Counted from the first letter of the stretch, positions 33,517 to 44,216 are shown. The stretch is 51,757 bases of DNA from Desulfocurvus vexinensis DSM 17965 (GCF_000519125.1 NZ_JAEX01000020.1:1-51757); one strand, 5' to 3'. The notes: generated by a model not told the origin, from the letters alone. Program-made: numbers and translations.

Positions 33517-33975
33517 TCAGATGCGGATCATGCCCGGGGCGGGTGCGTTCGGGGCCGGGGCCGCCGGGCCGCTGGAGGCGGCCTTGACCTTGGCCCGCCA
33601 GTAGCGCGCCGCGCCCACCAGGGCGGCCAGGGGCTCCTCGATCCAGGCGGGTTCGTCCACGGGCAGGGGGAAGTGCTGGTGCAGGGCCACCAGGTTCTCC
33701 TGGGCGTCGATGCCCAGGGTCCCGCCGCCGGTGTAGGCGCCCATGTAGTTGCCGCACAGCATCTCGTGCAGCAGGGGCGCGTCGGTCTCGTGCACCCGGC
33801 CCAGGTAGAGGGTGACCACCAGCTCGTGGTCGGGCTCCACCAGGCAGAACAGGCAGGCGATGTCGCCGTCCACGGTCATGGCGGCCACGCCGTTGGCGTC
33901 GAAGGCCAGGCCCTGGCCGCCCACGGCGGTGTTGACGTAGTCCAGGATGGCCTGGGCGTTCTTGGCGATGTCCAT
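33517..33975 (-). CDS. CesT/SycE-type chaperone, likely for the large effector
   Basis: This 152-aa class I chaperone-like protein has an N-terminal helix (AKNAQAILDYVNTAVGGQGLAFD), strands (VAAMTVDGDIACLFCLVEPDHELVVTLYLGRV), then LLHEMLCGNYMGAYTGGGTLGIDAQENLVALHQHFPL, the CesT pattern ending in an Ala/Pro-rich tail. It is the first gene after the sigma-54 promoter and directly precedes the candidate effector gene. ATG 33975 has AAGGAG 8 nt upstream; the open frame continues to 34110 but crosses the promoter. Confidence 0.8.
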   Translation of the reverse strand: MDIAKNAQAILDYVNTAVGGQGLAFDANGVAAMTVDGDIACLFCLVEPDHELVVTLYLGRVHETDAPLLHEMLCGNYMGAYTGGGTLGIDAQENLVALHQHFPLPVDEPAWIEEPLAALVGAARYWRAKVKAASSGPAAPAPNAPAPGMIRI

Positions 33976-34050
33976 GTGCTGGCTCCTTCGGGGGTCGGCC
34001 CCGGCGCGCTTGGCCAGGGGGTGCAGCGTTGTTGCCCTTGTTTCGTCTTT

Positions 34051-34066
34051 AGCAAGGGGGATGCCA
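34051..34066 (-). promoter_or_regulatory. Sigma-54 promoter of the T3SS operon
   Basis: On the minus strand, TGGCATCCCCCTTGCT matches the sigma-54 consensus TGGCACG-N4-TTGCW with exact spacing, intact GG (-24) and GC (-12). The predicted transcript start is near 34040, about 65 nt before the first T3SS gene. An NtrC-type activator is encoded directly upstream. Confidence 0.82.
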
Positions 34067-34081
34067 AGACGGGTTTCGATA

Positions 34082-34099
34082 TGAAATCTTTTTATTTCA
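34082..34099. promoter_or_regulatory. AT-rich inverted repeat upstream of the sigma-54 promoter
   Basis: TGAAAT-N6-ATTTCA lies about 42-59 bp upstream of the predicted start, inside the only AT-rich stretch of this region. It suits a bend or IHF-type site between promoter and activator site, but no clear IHF consensus was found. Confidence 0.35.
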
Positions 34100-34143
34100 A
34101 CATGATGCAATCTTGCTCTTCCCGGTGCTGGCGGGACCGGCGT

Positions 34144-34157
34144 TGGCGCCAGCGCCA
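34144..34157. promoter_or_regulatory. Candidate upstream activator site (palindrome)
   Basis: TGGCGC-CA-GCGCCA is centred about 110 bp upstream of the predicted sigma-54 start, a normal distance for NtrC-type activators. TTGGCGCC recurs at 34164-34171, giving a second half-site-like copy. Confidence 0.45.
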
Positions 34158-34170
34158 GCGTTGTTGGCGC

Positions 34171-35451
<1,281 letters not shown>

Positions 35452-35761
35452 GCCCCCCTCAAGCGCTGCACCGCCGGGCCAGGGACGCCCGGCATCTCCT
35501 GGAGCAGGCCTCCGGCAAGGCCCACGGTCCGCGACCCGGACGAAGACGCGCGCGCGTCTCCGTATTCAATTCCATATGTTGTCGATTTAGCCGTATCCAG
35601 GCCATTTGTCACGGCCTACGTTGGCCTGCGGCGGGGCGGGGCGATTTTCCCTTGCGCCACAGCGCCTCTGGCCGCTGCGGCTCCGGGCGTCCGGCCGGGC
35701 CCAGGTGGCGGGGGGAACGCTCCCGGTTCGCTCCCCCCGCCGGGCCCGGTGGTGCGCCTGC
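35452..35761. other. Gap between chemoreceptor and activator genes
   Basis: No gene is seen. The left part holds the likely chemoreceptor terminator (35707-35741). The right part (35560-35600) is AT-richer and probably holds the activator promoter; no convincing -35/-10 pair could be fixed. GACGCGCGCGCGTC at about 35563 is a simple alternating palindrome. Confidence 0.5.
35707..35741 (-). terminator. GC-rich hairpin after the chemoreceptor gene
   Basis: GGCGGGGGGA (35707-35716) pairs with TCCCCCCGCC (35732-35741), and self-complementary GGGCCC sequences flank both sides. It lies about 20 bp past the chemoreceptor stop on the transcribed strand. No T-run is present. Confidence 0.45.
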
Positions 35762-38077
35762 TCAGTTCTGCATCTCGCTGATGATGCTCTTGAGCTCCTG
35801 GGCCAGGCGCGCCAGGTCCGAGACGGCCTGGGCCGACTGGTTCATGGCCTCCGCCGTCTCGCGGGCGATGTTGTTGATTTCCTCGGTGGTGCGGCTGATC
35901 TCATCGCTGGCGGCGGACTGCTCCTCGCTGGCCGTGGCGATGCCGCGCACCTGGTCGGCGGTCTGCTCGACCATGGCCACGATCTCGCGCAGGGCCGCGC
36001 CGGAGCGGCCTGCGGTGCCGGTGCTGGCGGTGATGGCCTCGGTGGTCGCCTCGGTGCCGCGGATGTTCTTGCGCGCGCTCTCCTGCACGGCGCGGATGTA
36101 GGCGCCGACCTCGTTGGTGGCGCTCATGGTCTTCTCGGCCAGCTTGCGCACCTCGTCGGCCACCACGGCGAAGCCCCGGCCCGCGTCGCCCGCCCGCGCG
36201 GCCTCGATGGCCGCGTTGAGCGCCAGAAGGTTGGTCTGGTCGGCGATGTCGGCGATGACGTTCATGATCTGGCCGATGCCCTCGGCCTGGCGCCCCAGCT
36301 CGGTCATATCGGCCTTGAGCTCCTCGGCCCGGGTGTTGACCTGGGTGATGGTCTGCACCACCTCGTCCACCAGGGCTTCGCCCTCGCGGGCCTTGGCGTT
36401 GGCCCGGTCGGCCAGTTCGGCGGCGGTGCTGGCGCTCCTGGCCACCTCGATGACCGTGGCGTTCATCTCCTCCATGGCCGTGGCGGCCTCGCCGGTGCGG
36501 TTGCGCTGCTCCTCGGAGCCCCGGCTGGACTGCTCGATCTGCGCCGAAAGCTCCTCGGAGGCCGAGGCCACCTGGTCGGACACGGCGGTGGCCGCAGCGG
36601 CGGCCCGGGCGATCTTCTCGTTCTGGGCCTCGATGCGCTTTTGCTGGGCGCGGATTTCCGTCAGCTCGAACCACACGGCCAGCACGCCGATGAGGTTGCC
36701 GTCCAGGTCGGCGATGGGCGTGCTGGTCACGTCGAAGATCTTCTCGACGCCCCGGGCCGTGGTGTAGGTGGTTTCCACGTCCAGGCGGCGGTTCTCGCGC
36801 AGGGCGCGCAGGCTGACGGTCTCGCGGGTGTCGTCGCCGTAGACCAGGCGGCCCGAGGTCTGGCCCAGGTGGGCCTTGGGGTCGCCGTCCTTGTCCAGGG
36901 CGCGCATCATGTGCGCGTTGATGAAGGTGGCGCGGTTGTCGCGGTCGAACACCGAGCAGGGCAGCACGAAGCCGTCCAGCACGCCCTGGGCGAAGCCCAG
37001 CTTCTGCTTGAGCTCGCCGACCATGGTCCGGATGTTTTCGGCCAGGCTTTTCATCTCGAAGCGGAAGCCCGTGCCCAGGTCGGCGCGGAAGTCGCCTGCG
37101 GCGATGGAGGCGGTGAAGGCCTCGATGCGCCGCAGGGGGCGCACCAGCAGGCGGCTGACGATCAGGGCGATGGTCAGGACCAGGACCAGCACGGCGCCCG
37201 CGCCGATGCCCAGCAGCACGTTGCGCTGGCGGGTGGCCGTGGCGGTCAGCTCCGCGACGTAGGCGCTCATGCAGACCACCCAGCCGGTGGCCGGGTCCGT
37301 GGCCACCACGAGGTACTTGGCCTCGCCGCCCCATTCGTAGAAGAAGTCGCCGTCGTGCGTGCGCAGGGCCTCGCGGATGAAGTCGTGCTCGCTCAGGTCC
37401 TTGAGCAGGAGCGACTTGTCCATGGCGTGGGCGATGATCCGCCCCTTTGCGTCGAGCATGAACCCGTAGCCGCGCTCGCCGAAGCGCGGCGGGTCGATGA
37501 AGGCCCTGGTGAACTCCTCCCACAGGGGCAGCAGGCAGACCCCGCCCAGCACCTGGCCCTGGGCCGAGCGCACGGCCTTGGCCACGGGGAAGGCCAGGGT
37601 CTTGACCCCGGCGCTTTCCACCTGGAGCAGCTCGCGCGGCACGTACAGGTCCTGCCCGGAGAGGATGGCCCGCACGTAGTCGCGGTCGGCCCGGCTCTTG
37701 CCGGCCAGGTCCTCGCCGCTGGCCGAGCGCCCGGCCACGACCATGCCCGTGTGGTCGAAGACGACAACCCCCCACAGGTTTCCGGCCTCGGTCAGGAAGA
37801 GGCGCAGGTCGTCGTCCACCCGCGAGGGGTCGCCTTCCAGGGCGTCGCGCACCGTGCGCCGCGCCGACAGGGTGGTGGCCATGGTCTGCACGTTTTCCAT
37901 GTACAGTTCCAGGGCGGCCAGGCTGGTGGTGGTCATCTGGGTCATGGCCTGTTTTTTCTGCTCCAGGGCCAGGTGGTAGGTGGAGCCGGACACGTAGGCC
38001 ACGATGCCCGCCACGGCCAGGATCACGGCCAGGGCCACGGAGGCGATCAACACGGTGCCGAGGTTTTTCTTGAGCAT
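35762..38077 (-). CDS. Methyl-accepting chemotaxis protein with periplasmic Cache and cytoplasmic PAS domains
   Basis: This 771-aa protein has a first transmembrane helix at about residues 8-30 and a periplasmic dCache-like sensor ([32 protein letters not shown]). A second helix ([21 protein letters not shown]) follows, then HAMP, PAS ([17 protein letters not shown]) and the conserved signalling tip ([38 protein letters not shown]). It relays ligand binding to CheA. ATG 38077 is chosen because the signal-anchor helix follows at once and a G-rich ribosome site precedes it. The ligand is unknown. Confidence 0.92.
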   Translation of the reverse strand: MLKKNLGTVLIASVALAVILAVAGIVAYVSGSTYHLALEQKKQAMTQMTTTSLAALELYMENVQTMATTLSARRTVRDALEGDPSRVDDDLRLFLTEAGNLWGVVVFDHTGMVVAGRSASGEDLAGKSRADRDYVRAILSGQDLYVPRELLQVESAGVKTLAFPVAKAVRSAQGQVLGGVCLLPLWEEFTRAFIDPPRFGERGYGFMLDAKGRIIAHAMDKSLLLKDLSEHDFIREALRTHDGDFFYEWGGEAKYLVVATDPATGWVVCMSAYVAELTATATRQRNVLLGIGAGAVLVLVLTIALIVSRLLVRPLRRIEAFTASIAAGDFRADLGTGFRFEMKSLAENIRTMVGELKQKLGFAQGVLDGFVLPCSVFDRDNRATFINAHMMRALDKDGDPKAHLGQTSGRLVYGDDTRETVSLRALRENRRLDVETTYTTARGVEKIFDVTSTPIADLDGNLIGVLAVWFELTEIRAQQKRIEAQNEKIARAAAAATAVSDQVASASEELSAQIEQSSRGSEEQRNRTGEAATAMEEMNATVIEVARSASTAAELADRANAKAREGEALVDEVVQTITQVNTRAEELKADMTELGRQAEGIGQIMNVIADIADQTNLLALNAAIEAARAGDAGRGFAVVADEVRKLAEKTMSATNEVGAYIRAVQESARKNIRGTEATTEAITASTGTAGRSGAALREIVAMVEQTADQVRGIATASEEQSAASDEISRTTEEINNIARETAEAMNQSAQAVSDLARLAQELKSIISEMQN

Positions 38078-38330
38078 GGAGTCCCCCCCACAGGGAATGT
38101 CTGCGCCGGATGGATGCCCGCGCTGCCCGGCCGGATGGCCCGGGCGCGTTGGCAGCCGGGGAAGCGAAGGCGGCGCGGCCCGGTGCCGCGTCGCCCTGAC
38201 GGAGCCTGCGCGCAGGAACAATGTCGTTTTCCAGGTGTCGCGTCTTGCGTGGAGGCGAAAAATATGTAGAACGCGCGAAAAAGAACGTGCGATTTTGTCT
38301 TGCTGCAATGGAAATATGTCGGGCAGACGG

Positions 38331-39398
38331 CTAGAGGCAGCTCTTGCGTAATGTTTCGTACGGCGTTTCACCGAAACGATTGCGGTAGCAAAGAGTGAAG
38401 TGGCTTTGGGAGCCGAAGCCGCAGGTGAGGGCCACGGCCAGCACCGTGGTGCCCGGGGCGGCCTGGGCCAGCAGGTGCCGCGCGCGGGCCAGGCGGCACT
38501 CGCGCAGGAAATGCGAGGGCGAGTAGCCCCGGTGGCGCCGGAAGGCCATCTGGATGGAGCGGGTGCCCATGCCCACGCTCCGGGCCAGGTCGGCCATGCG
38601 CAGGGTTTTTTCGGCGTTGGCCTCCAGGTAGGCCTCGGCCATGCGCACCACCTTGGGCACGCCGGGCTGCGTGGCCGTGTCGAGCCGGTGGCGGTGGTTG
38701 TGGGGCAGGCAGGTCAGGATGGCCGCCAGCAGCAGGTCCTCGTAGCGCGCGGCGAGGGGACGCAGGCGGAGCATGGCGGGCTCGCGGTCGAACAGTTCGA
38801 CCAGCCGGGTGAGCAGGGCGCACAGGTGGCGCGGGCCGGGGCTGGCGAGGTCCACGGCGGGGGTGAAGACCAGCGGCGCCTGGATGGGGGAGCCAAGCAG
38901 GCGGGTCAGGGCGTCTTCCAGGGCGTGGCGGCGCATGCGCAGGAACAGGATCTTGTGGGCCCGGCGCTGGGTCAGGGCCACGGGACGCGGGAAATCGAGC
39001 ATGGCCGCGCACCCTCCGGGCGTGCAGGCTATTTCCATGGCCCGCGCGTGGACGGTCATCTCGCCCTCCAGCACGATGTACAGGGTCAGCGTGTTGCGCA
39101 GGGAGCTGGTGCGCAGCCGAAATCCTGTACTCATCTCTGCATAGTGGACGGAGATGCGGTCAAACTCGATGCAGTTGTGGATGGCAGAGAATTCGTGGTG
39201 CGGATTGATGTCAACATCGGCACCGTTGTAGGCGGCTCCCAGTGCCTTGCGGACAATCTCCGGGTCGCCAGTGGCAACCCGGGGGAAAGAGGAAAGCGGG
39301 AGGAATTGCATGGCTGCGGAGTATAGCATGCATAAAACCGATTGCATGCACTGGGATTGGCCTGGAAGCGTTTGAACTGTTTGCAGATATAGTACCAT
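38331..39398 (-). CDS. AraC-family transcriptional regulator
   Basis: This protein is 355 aa from ATG 39398, which has GGAG 6 nt upstream. From ATG 39311 it would be 326 aa, but that start has no ribosome site. The C-terminal 100 residues form the double helix-turn-helix ([72 protein letters not shown]). The N-terminal part is a cupin-like ligand domain ([18 protein letters not shown]). The first 29 codons are AT-rich with rare codons, so they may be non-coding promoter. The target is unknown; the neighbours are the chemoreceptor and the c-di-GMP protein. Confidence 0.82.
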   Translation of the reverse strand: MVLYLQTVQTLPGQSQCMQSVLCMLYSAAMQFLPLSSFPRVATGDPEIVRKALGAAYNGADVDINPHHEFSAIHNCIEFDRISVHYAEMSTGFRLRTSSLRNTLTLYIVLEGEMTVHARAMEIACTPGGCAAMLDFPRPVALTQRRAHKILFLRMRRHALEDALTRLLGSPIQAPLVFTPAVDLASPGPRHLCALLTRLVELFDREPAMLRLRPLAARYEDLLLAAILTCLPHNHRHRLDTATQPGVPKVVRMAEAYLEANAEKTLRMADLARSVGMGTRSIQMAFRRHRGYSPSHFLRECRLARARHLLAQAAPGTTVLAVALTCGFGSQSHFTLCYRNRFGETPYETLRKSCL

Positions 39399-39430
39399 TT
39401 GTTTCTCCGGGGCATTTGCAGGGGGGCGCC

Positions 39431-39452
39431 ACAGGGAACGCGTTATCCCTGT
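39431..39452. promoter_or_regulatory. Inverted repeat upstream of the AraC-type gene
   Basis: ACAGGGA-N8-TCCCTGT is a perfect 7-bp inverted repeat 32 bp before ATG 39398. A nested GGAAC/GTTCC pair overlaps it. It is a candidate operator; the binding protein is unknown. Confidence 0.35.
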
Positions 39453-39864
39453 TCCTTAGTGCAGGGGCGACGCGGTGTCTCGCCGAAAGGCGAAAAAGGT
39501 GCCAGGAAAACGAATGGACCGCTTGAAATCGCAGGGGGTTTGCCGTGGTTTCCCTTCGGGGACGTAGGGGAATCGCCGGGTGTGTGTGCAGGCGGCCAGG
39601 CGGGGGCGGGGCGAAGGGGCGGCGCGAGGGCCGCATGGTGCGCAGCAGGCGCTGTGGGCCCAGGCGGGGCAGGGCGAAAAACCGCAGCGTGTGCCTGCCT
39701 GGTGTCGCACAGGAAGGGGTGTGTCGCCGTCCGCAGGCGGGCCGTTGCTGCGCCCGGCCCCGGGGCCGGGGGGCTGGTGCTGCGCTGCCGTTGCGGGGGG
39801 CGGCGCGGGCGCAGGAGCCGTGGCGCGCCGTTTCCCGGGGTCTGGCGCATGCAGCGTTGCCCCG

Positions 39865-39893
39865 TTGTGTTTTCGCGCCGCGCACTGTAGTAT
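39865..39893 (+). promoter_or_regulatory. Sigma-70 promoter of the GGDEF-EAL gene
   Basis: TTGTGT (39865-39870), a 17-bp spacer and TAGTAT (39888-39893). The predicted start near 39900 leaves a leader of about 57 nt before ATG 39957. Confidence 0.5.
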
Positions 39894-39956
39894 TCTGTGA
39901 CACGGGCTCCCAGGCGCAGGAGCAGGTACCAGCACCCCCCGGAGGCCAGCGCCCCG

Positions 39957-42374
39957 ATGCACGAGCTGCCGCGAAAGAGTCGTCCCGCCATCCTGCGGCG
40001 CAGGTCCATATCCCGCGACCTGACGGTTTCGCTGGCCCTTGGCGTGCTGCTGGCGGCGCTGGTGCTTGCGCTGTACGTCTACCAGTGGCAGGCCCGGGGG
40101 GCGATGCGCGACTTGGAGTCCCGGGCTGACGAGGCCATCGCCAAGGCCGCCGACGTGCTCTCCCTGCCGCTGTGGAACCTGGACACCATCGGGGTGCGCA
40201 TGGTCGGCCTGGCCTTCGTCCAGAACGAGGAGGTCGAGGCGGTGCGCATCGTGGACGCCCAGGGCCGGGTGCTCTTCGAGCAGAACAAGAGCCGGGGCGG
40301 CGAGGCCATCCACCGCACCCGCGAGGTGCGCTACAACGACCTGACCCTGGGCCGCGCCGAGATCGCCTACACCCTGGACTCCTACACCCGCCAGATGCAG
40401 TCCCTGCTGTGGGGCCTGCTGGCGGGGCTGCTGGTGACCTTCTGCGTGGTGCTGGCGGCCACGGGCGTGCTGCTGCGGGTGTTTTTGCGCAAGCCTCTGG
40501 AGGGTCTGGTCCAGGGCGCGCGGCGGGTGGCCCGGGGCGACTACCGGGGCGCCCCGGAGGTGGAGCACGCCGAGCTGGAGGAGATCGCCGCGCACTTCGG
40601 GGCCATGAGCGAGGCCGTGGCCCAGCGCGAGTCCGAGCTGCGCCGTGTGAACCTTGAGCTGCGCAGCGCCGAGCGCAAGTACCACTCCATCTTTGAGAAC
40701 GCCATCGAGGGCATCTTCCAGACCTCCGAGGACGGGGTCTGCCTGAGCGCCAACCCCTCCCTGGCGCGCATCCTGGGCTACGACTCGCCCGACGAGCTCA
40801 TCGCCCTGCCCTGCCTGGCCTACCGCGACCCCGAGGACCGCAAGCTCCTGCTGGCCCAGCTGCGGGCCCAGGGGCGCGTGGCGGCCCAGGAGGTCCAGGT
40901 GCTGCGCCGCGACGGCACGCCCATCTGGGCCAGCGTCTCCGCCCAGCTCATCCGCGACCCCGAAGGCCGGGTGCGCCACATCGAGGGCTCGCTGGTGGAC
41001 GTCACCGTGCGCAAGAAGATGGAGGACGAGCTGCGTCACCAGGCCCTGCACGACCCCCTGACGGGGCTGGCCAACCGCGTGCTGTGCACCGACCGCATCT
41101 GGCGCGCCCTGGAGCGCGGCAAGCGCCGCGAGCAGTACCAGTTCTGCGTGCTGTTCGTGGACCTGGACCGCTTCAAGGTCATCAACGACTGCCTGGGCCA
41201 CCGCTTCGGCGACCGGCTGCTCATGGAGATCGCCCGCCGCCTGCGTGAATGCGTGCGCGACCTGGACACAGTCTCGCGCTTCGGCGGCGACGAGTTCATC
41301 GTGCTGCTGGAGGAGCTGGAATCGCCGCGCACGGCCATGCGCGTGGTCAAGCGCATCCGCCAGAGCATGCGCACGCCGTTTGCCTGCGACGGGCACGAGG
41401 TGCGCGTGTCGGCCAGCATCGGCATCGCCCTGGGCTCCGGCGCGGGCCAGAGCCCGGAGGAGCTGATCCAGAGGGCCAACGTGGCCATGCACCGCTCCAA
41501 GGAGTCCGGGCGCGACCGCTTCAAGGTCTTCACCCCCGGGATGCTCGACCGCGCGGCCCTGCGCCTGACCCTGGAAAACGACATGGAGCGGGCCATGCGC
41601 GAGGGCGAGTTCTTCCTGGAATACCAGCCCATCGTCAGCGTGGACGGCGCCCCCCGGCTCTACGCCCTGGAGGCCCTGGCCCGCTGGCGGCACCCCGAGC
41701 GCGGGCTGCTGCCCCCCGGCGAGTTCATCCCCGTGGCCGAGGACTCGGGGCAGATCGCCGCCCTGGGCCTGTGGGTGCTGCGCGAGGCCTGCCGCACGTT
41801 TGCCCTGTGGCGCCAGACCGTCCCGGGCGGGCGCGATGTGCTGTTGTCCGTCAACGTGTCGGGCCGCCAGTTCGCCCAGGCCGACCTGGTGGCGCGCGTG
41901 CTGGACGTGCTCGACGAGGCGGGCCTGCCGCCGGACCGCCTCAAGCTCGAAATCACCGAGACGGCCATCATGCAGAACGCCGAAATGGCCATCGACAAGC
42001 TCGCGGCCCTGCGGGCCCGGGGGGTGCGCATCAGCGTGGACGACTTCGGCACGGGCTATTCGTCCATGAGCTACCTGCAGCGCCTGCCCCTGGACACCCT
42101 GAAGATCGACCTGTCCTTCGTGCGCGGCATGGACGAGTCGGTGGAGAACCGCGAGATCGTGCGGGCCATCATCAATCTGGCCCATTCCCTGGGGCTGGAG
42201 GTCATCGCCGAGGGCGTGGAACGCGCGCGCCACCAGCAGGCCCTCGAGGAACTGCGCTGCGAGTATTTCCAGGGCTACTACTACTCCCGCCCCCTGGACG
42301 CGGCCGGGGTCGCCGGGTTCCTGGCCCGGCTGGCGCGGGAGGCCTGCGCGGCCCCTGCGGCTCCGTCCAACTGA
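39957..42374 (+). CDS. Membrane PAS-GGDEF-EAL cyclic-di-GMP protein
   Basis: This 805-aa protein has transmembrane helices at 25-43 and 150-175 enclosing a periplasmic sensor, a HAMP-like linker and PAS at about 240-350. GGDEF is intact (443-447), with an RDLD inhibitory site at 434-437, five residues before it. The EAL domain is intact (EAL 572-574; ITETAIMQN and DDFGTGYSSMSYL motifs follow). Both c-di-GMP synthesis and hydrolysis are therefore possible. ATG 39957 has GGAGG 11 nt upstream. The gene ends 3 bp from the convergent binding-protein gene. Confidence 0.92.
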   Translation: MHELPRKSRPAILRRRSISRDLTVSLALGVLLAALVLALYVYQWQARGAMRDLESRADEAIAKAADVLSLPLWNLDTIGVRMVGLAFVQNEEVEAVRIVDAQGRVLFEQNKSRGGEAIHRTREVRYNDLTLGRAEIAYTLDSYTRQMQSLLWGLLAGLLVTFCVVLAATGVLLRVFLRKPLEGLVQGARRVARGDYRGAPEVEHAELEEIAAHFGAMSEAVAQRESELRRVNLELRSAERKYHSIFENAIEGIFQTSEDGVCLSANPSLARILGYDSPDELIALPCLAYRDPEDRKLLLAQLRAQGRVAAQEVQVLRRDGTPIWASVSAQLIRDPEGRVRHIEGSLVDVTVRKKMEDELRHQALHDPLTGLANRVLCTDRIWRALERGKRREQYQFCVLFVDLDRFKVINDCLGHRFGDRLLMEIARRLRECVRDLDTVSRFGGDEFIVLLEELESPRTAMRVVKRIRQSMRTPFACDGHEVRVSASIGIALGSGAGQSPEELIQRANVAMHRSKESGRDRFKVFTPGMLDRAALRLTLENDMERAMREGEFFLEYQPIVSVDGAPRLYALEALARWRHPERGLLPPGEFIPVAEDSGQIAALGLWVLREACRTFALWRQTVPGGRDVLLSVNVSGRQFAQADLVARVLDVLDEAGLPPDRLKLEITETAIMQNAEMAIDKLAALRARGVRISVDDFGTGYSSMSYLQRLPLDTLKIDLSFVRGMDESVENREIVRAIINLAHSLGLEVIAEGVERARHQQALEELRCEYFQGYYYSRPLDAAGVAGFLARLAREACAAPAAPSN

Positions 42375-42377
42375 CCC

Positions 42378-43139
42378 TCACTCCAGATAGCGGGCCACCA
42401 GCGCCTCGTATTCCGGCCCGGCCAGGACTTCGTCCAGGGCCTGCTGGAAGCGCGCCACCAGCGCGTCGGGCGTCTCGCGGTGGAAGGCGTAGCAGACCTC
42501 GGTCTGGCGCAGGACCATGACCACTGCGTAGGCCCCGGGGTCGCGGCCCGTGCGCTCCAGCAGGCGGCGCATGCTGCGCTCCTCGTAGGCCACCAGATCC
42601 AGCCTGCCCGCGTCGAGCTTGCGCAGGTTCAGCTCCATGTCCGCCACGGGTTCGATGCGCACGGGGTGGCCCAGGTCGAGCAGGGCGGCCTCGGCCACGT
42701 CGCCGCGCACGGTGCCCACGGCGAGGTGCTCCAGGCTGGACGAGGACAGGGTGCGCGCCGTGTCTGCCGCGCGCGAGAACAGCACGAAGCGCACCGCGTC
42801 GATGGGGCAGGCCCATTTGAACAGCGTCTCGCGCTCGGGGGTGCGGGCCATGCTGAAGGCCACCGTGCCCGGCTGGGTCAGGGCCGCGTCGTAGACCCGC
42901 GCCCAGGGCTGCACCGTCACGGGCCGCTCGGCCATGCCCATGCGCGCCCAGACCAGCCGCAGCAGGTCCACCGACAGGCCGCGTACCGCGCCGTTTTCGG
43001 CGTAGTTGTAGGGGTAGTACTGTTCGGTGAGGTAGGCCAGCCCCTCGGGCCCGGGCGGGGCGTCCGCCCGGGCGGGCGGGGCGCACAGGGCCCAGGCGAG
43101 GACGCAGGCCAGGAGCAGGGCGCGGGGCAAGGGGAGCAT
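42378..43139 (-). CDS. Periplasmic family 3 solute-binding-like protein
   Basis: This 253-aa protein has a signal peptide (residues 1-25, cut near ARADA). Fold elements of extracellular family 3 binding proteins follow: LSVDLLRLVWARMG near 55, RTPERETLFKWACPI near 100 and LAVGTVRGDVAEAALLDLG near 140. No transporter genes adjoin it on its strand, so it may be an orphan sensor-type binding protein. ATG 43139 has AGGAGG 4 nt upstream. It is convergent with the c-di-GMP gene. Confidence 0.8.
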   Translation of the reverse strand: MLPLPRALLLACVLAWALCAPPARADAPPGPEGLAYLTEQYYPYNYAENGAVRGLSVDLLRLVWARMGMAERPVTVQPWARVYDAALTQPGTVAFSMARTPERETLFKWACPIDAVRFVLFSRAADTARTLSSSSLEHLAVGTVRGDVAEAALLDLGHPVRIEPVADMELNLRKLDAGRLDLVAYEERSMRRLLERTGRDPGAYAVVMVLRQTEVCYAFHRETPDALVARFQQALDEVLAGPEYEALVARYLE

Positions 43140-43440
43140 GGAGCCTCCTGCGGCCGGGGGGTGCCGGGGTTGTCGGACAATGCTAGCACGCCGGTGCGGG
43201 GAAGGAAAGTCCATCTGCCCCGCCCGCAGGCGGTCCTGGATATTGGAGACCACGGTGGCCTTCTTGTTGTGCTGCCGCTCCCGCCCGCAGGCGGTTCTGC
43301 CGCCGGTGCGGTTCTTTGCGCTTGCCCAGCCCTGCGCGGTCTGCTATCCGGGACTTTCGATCGGATATCATCGATTTGGCCCCGGGCGGCCCCGCCGCCA
43401 CGGGAAAACGCGGTCACGTCACATGAAAAGGAGTGAGGTC
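43140..43440. other. Divergent promoter region with 16-bp direct repeats
   Basis: CCCGCCCGCAGGCGGT occurs at 43219-43234 and 43280-43295, 61 bp apart. Each copy contains the inverted repeat CCGCC-CGCA-GGCGG. They are candidate operators or leader hairpins for the ABC operon. No clear sigma-70 boxes could be fixed; no gene is present. Confidence 0.45.
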
Positions 43441-44193
43441 ATGGGTAGGAAATTCGTCACGCTTGCAGTGGCCACGCTGGTCAGCCTCATGCTGGCCTGT
43501 GGCGCCTTCGCTTCCGACAAGGTGCTCGTCAACGGCATCGACTTCGGCTTCCCGCCGTTCGGCTTCGTGGACAAGGACGGCAAGCCCACCGGCTTCGACG
43601 TCGAGGCCGTGGACTGGATCGCGGCCAAGATGGGCTTCAAGGTCACCCACCAGCCCACCGACTGGGACGGCATCATCCCGGCCCTGAACGCGGGTAAGAT
43701 CGACTTCATCGCCTCGGGCATGAGCGCCACCGCCGAGCGCGCCAAGGTCGTCAACTTCACCATCCCCTACTACGCCGTGACCCAGGTGCTGGTCGTGCGC
43801 GCCGACGAGGCCCGGCCCCTGGACGAGATCCTCAAGTCCGGCGCCAAGGTCGGCGCCCAGCGCGGCACCATCACCGCCGGGCTGCTCGAGGAGCTGGCCA
43901 AGAAGGACGGCTACAAGTTCGAGCTGGTGCAGTACGACTCCACCGACCTCTCCATGCAGGACCTGCCCCTGGGCCGCATCGTGGGCTCGGGCATGGACAG
44001 CTCCATCGCCTACGAAGTTATGAAGGGCACCGACTACAAGGTCGCCGGCACCTTCGACGTGGCCCCCGAGAACTACGCCTACGCCGTGCGCCAGGCCGAC
44101 ACCGAGCTGCTGAACACCCTCAACGAGGGCCTCAAGCTGCTCATGGCCGACCCCTACTGGGAAGAGCTCAAGGCCAAGTGGGACATCCACTAG
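43441..44193 (+). CDS. Amino-acid ABC transporter periplasmic binding protein
   Basis: This 250-aa protein has a signal peptide (residues 1-24, cut near AFASD). Family 3 motifs are FPPFGFVDKDGKPTGFDVEAVDWIAAKMG, the GMSATAERAKVVNFTIPYY signature, and YAYAVRQADTELLNTLNEGLKLL. It delivers a polar amino acid or similar compound to the permeases encoded downstream. ATG 43441 has AAGGAG 7 nt upstream. A strong hairpin after the stop probably keeps its mRNA more abundant than the membrane genes. Confidence 0.92.
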   Translation: MGRKFVTLAVATLVSLMLACGAFASDKVLVNGIDFGFPPFGFVDKDGKPTGFDVEAVDWIAAKMGFKVTHQPTDWDGIIPALNAGKIDFIASGMSATAERAKVVNFTIPYYAVTQVLVVRADEARPLDEILKSGAKVGAQRGTITAGLLEELAKKDGYKFELVQYDSTDLSMQDLPLGRIVGSGMDSSIAYEVMKGTDYKVAGTFDVAPENYAYAVRQADTELLNTLNEGLKLLMADPYWEELKAKWDIH

Positions 44194-44216
44194 CCCCGGC
44201 CTGACCGACATCATTT

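Larger units (their letters stand above)
39399..39956. other. Divergent gap between AraC-type regulator and GGDEF-EAL gene
   Basis: This is 558 bp with no supported gene; the frames seen here are GC-driven. It holds an inverted repeat near the regulator (39431-39452) and a sigma-70 promoter for the rightward gene (39865-39893). The middle (about 39540-39850) is featureless GC-rich sequence. Confidence 0.55.

Noticed and set aside
38331-39398. AraC-type regulator as an LcrF/ExsA-like T3SS activator
   Set aside because: It lies beyond the sigma-54 activator and chemoreceptor, transcribed separately, and its N-terminal domain looks cupin-like rather than ExsA-like; no evidence ties it to the secretion operon.
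39540-39900. Short plus-strand frames in the gap before the GGDEF-EAL gene
   Set aside because: They overlap one another, are Arg/Gly/Ala-rich, have no ribosome site, and run into the promoter at 39865-39893.
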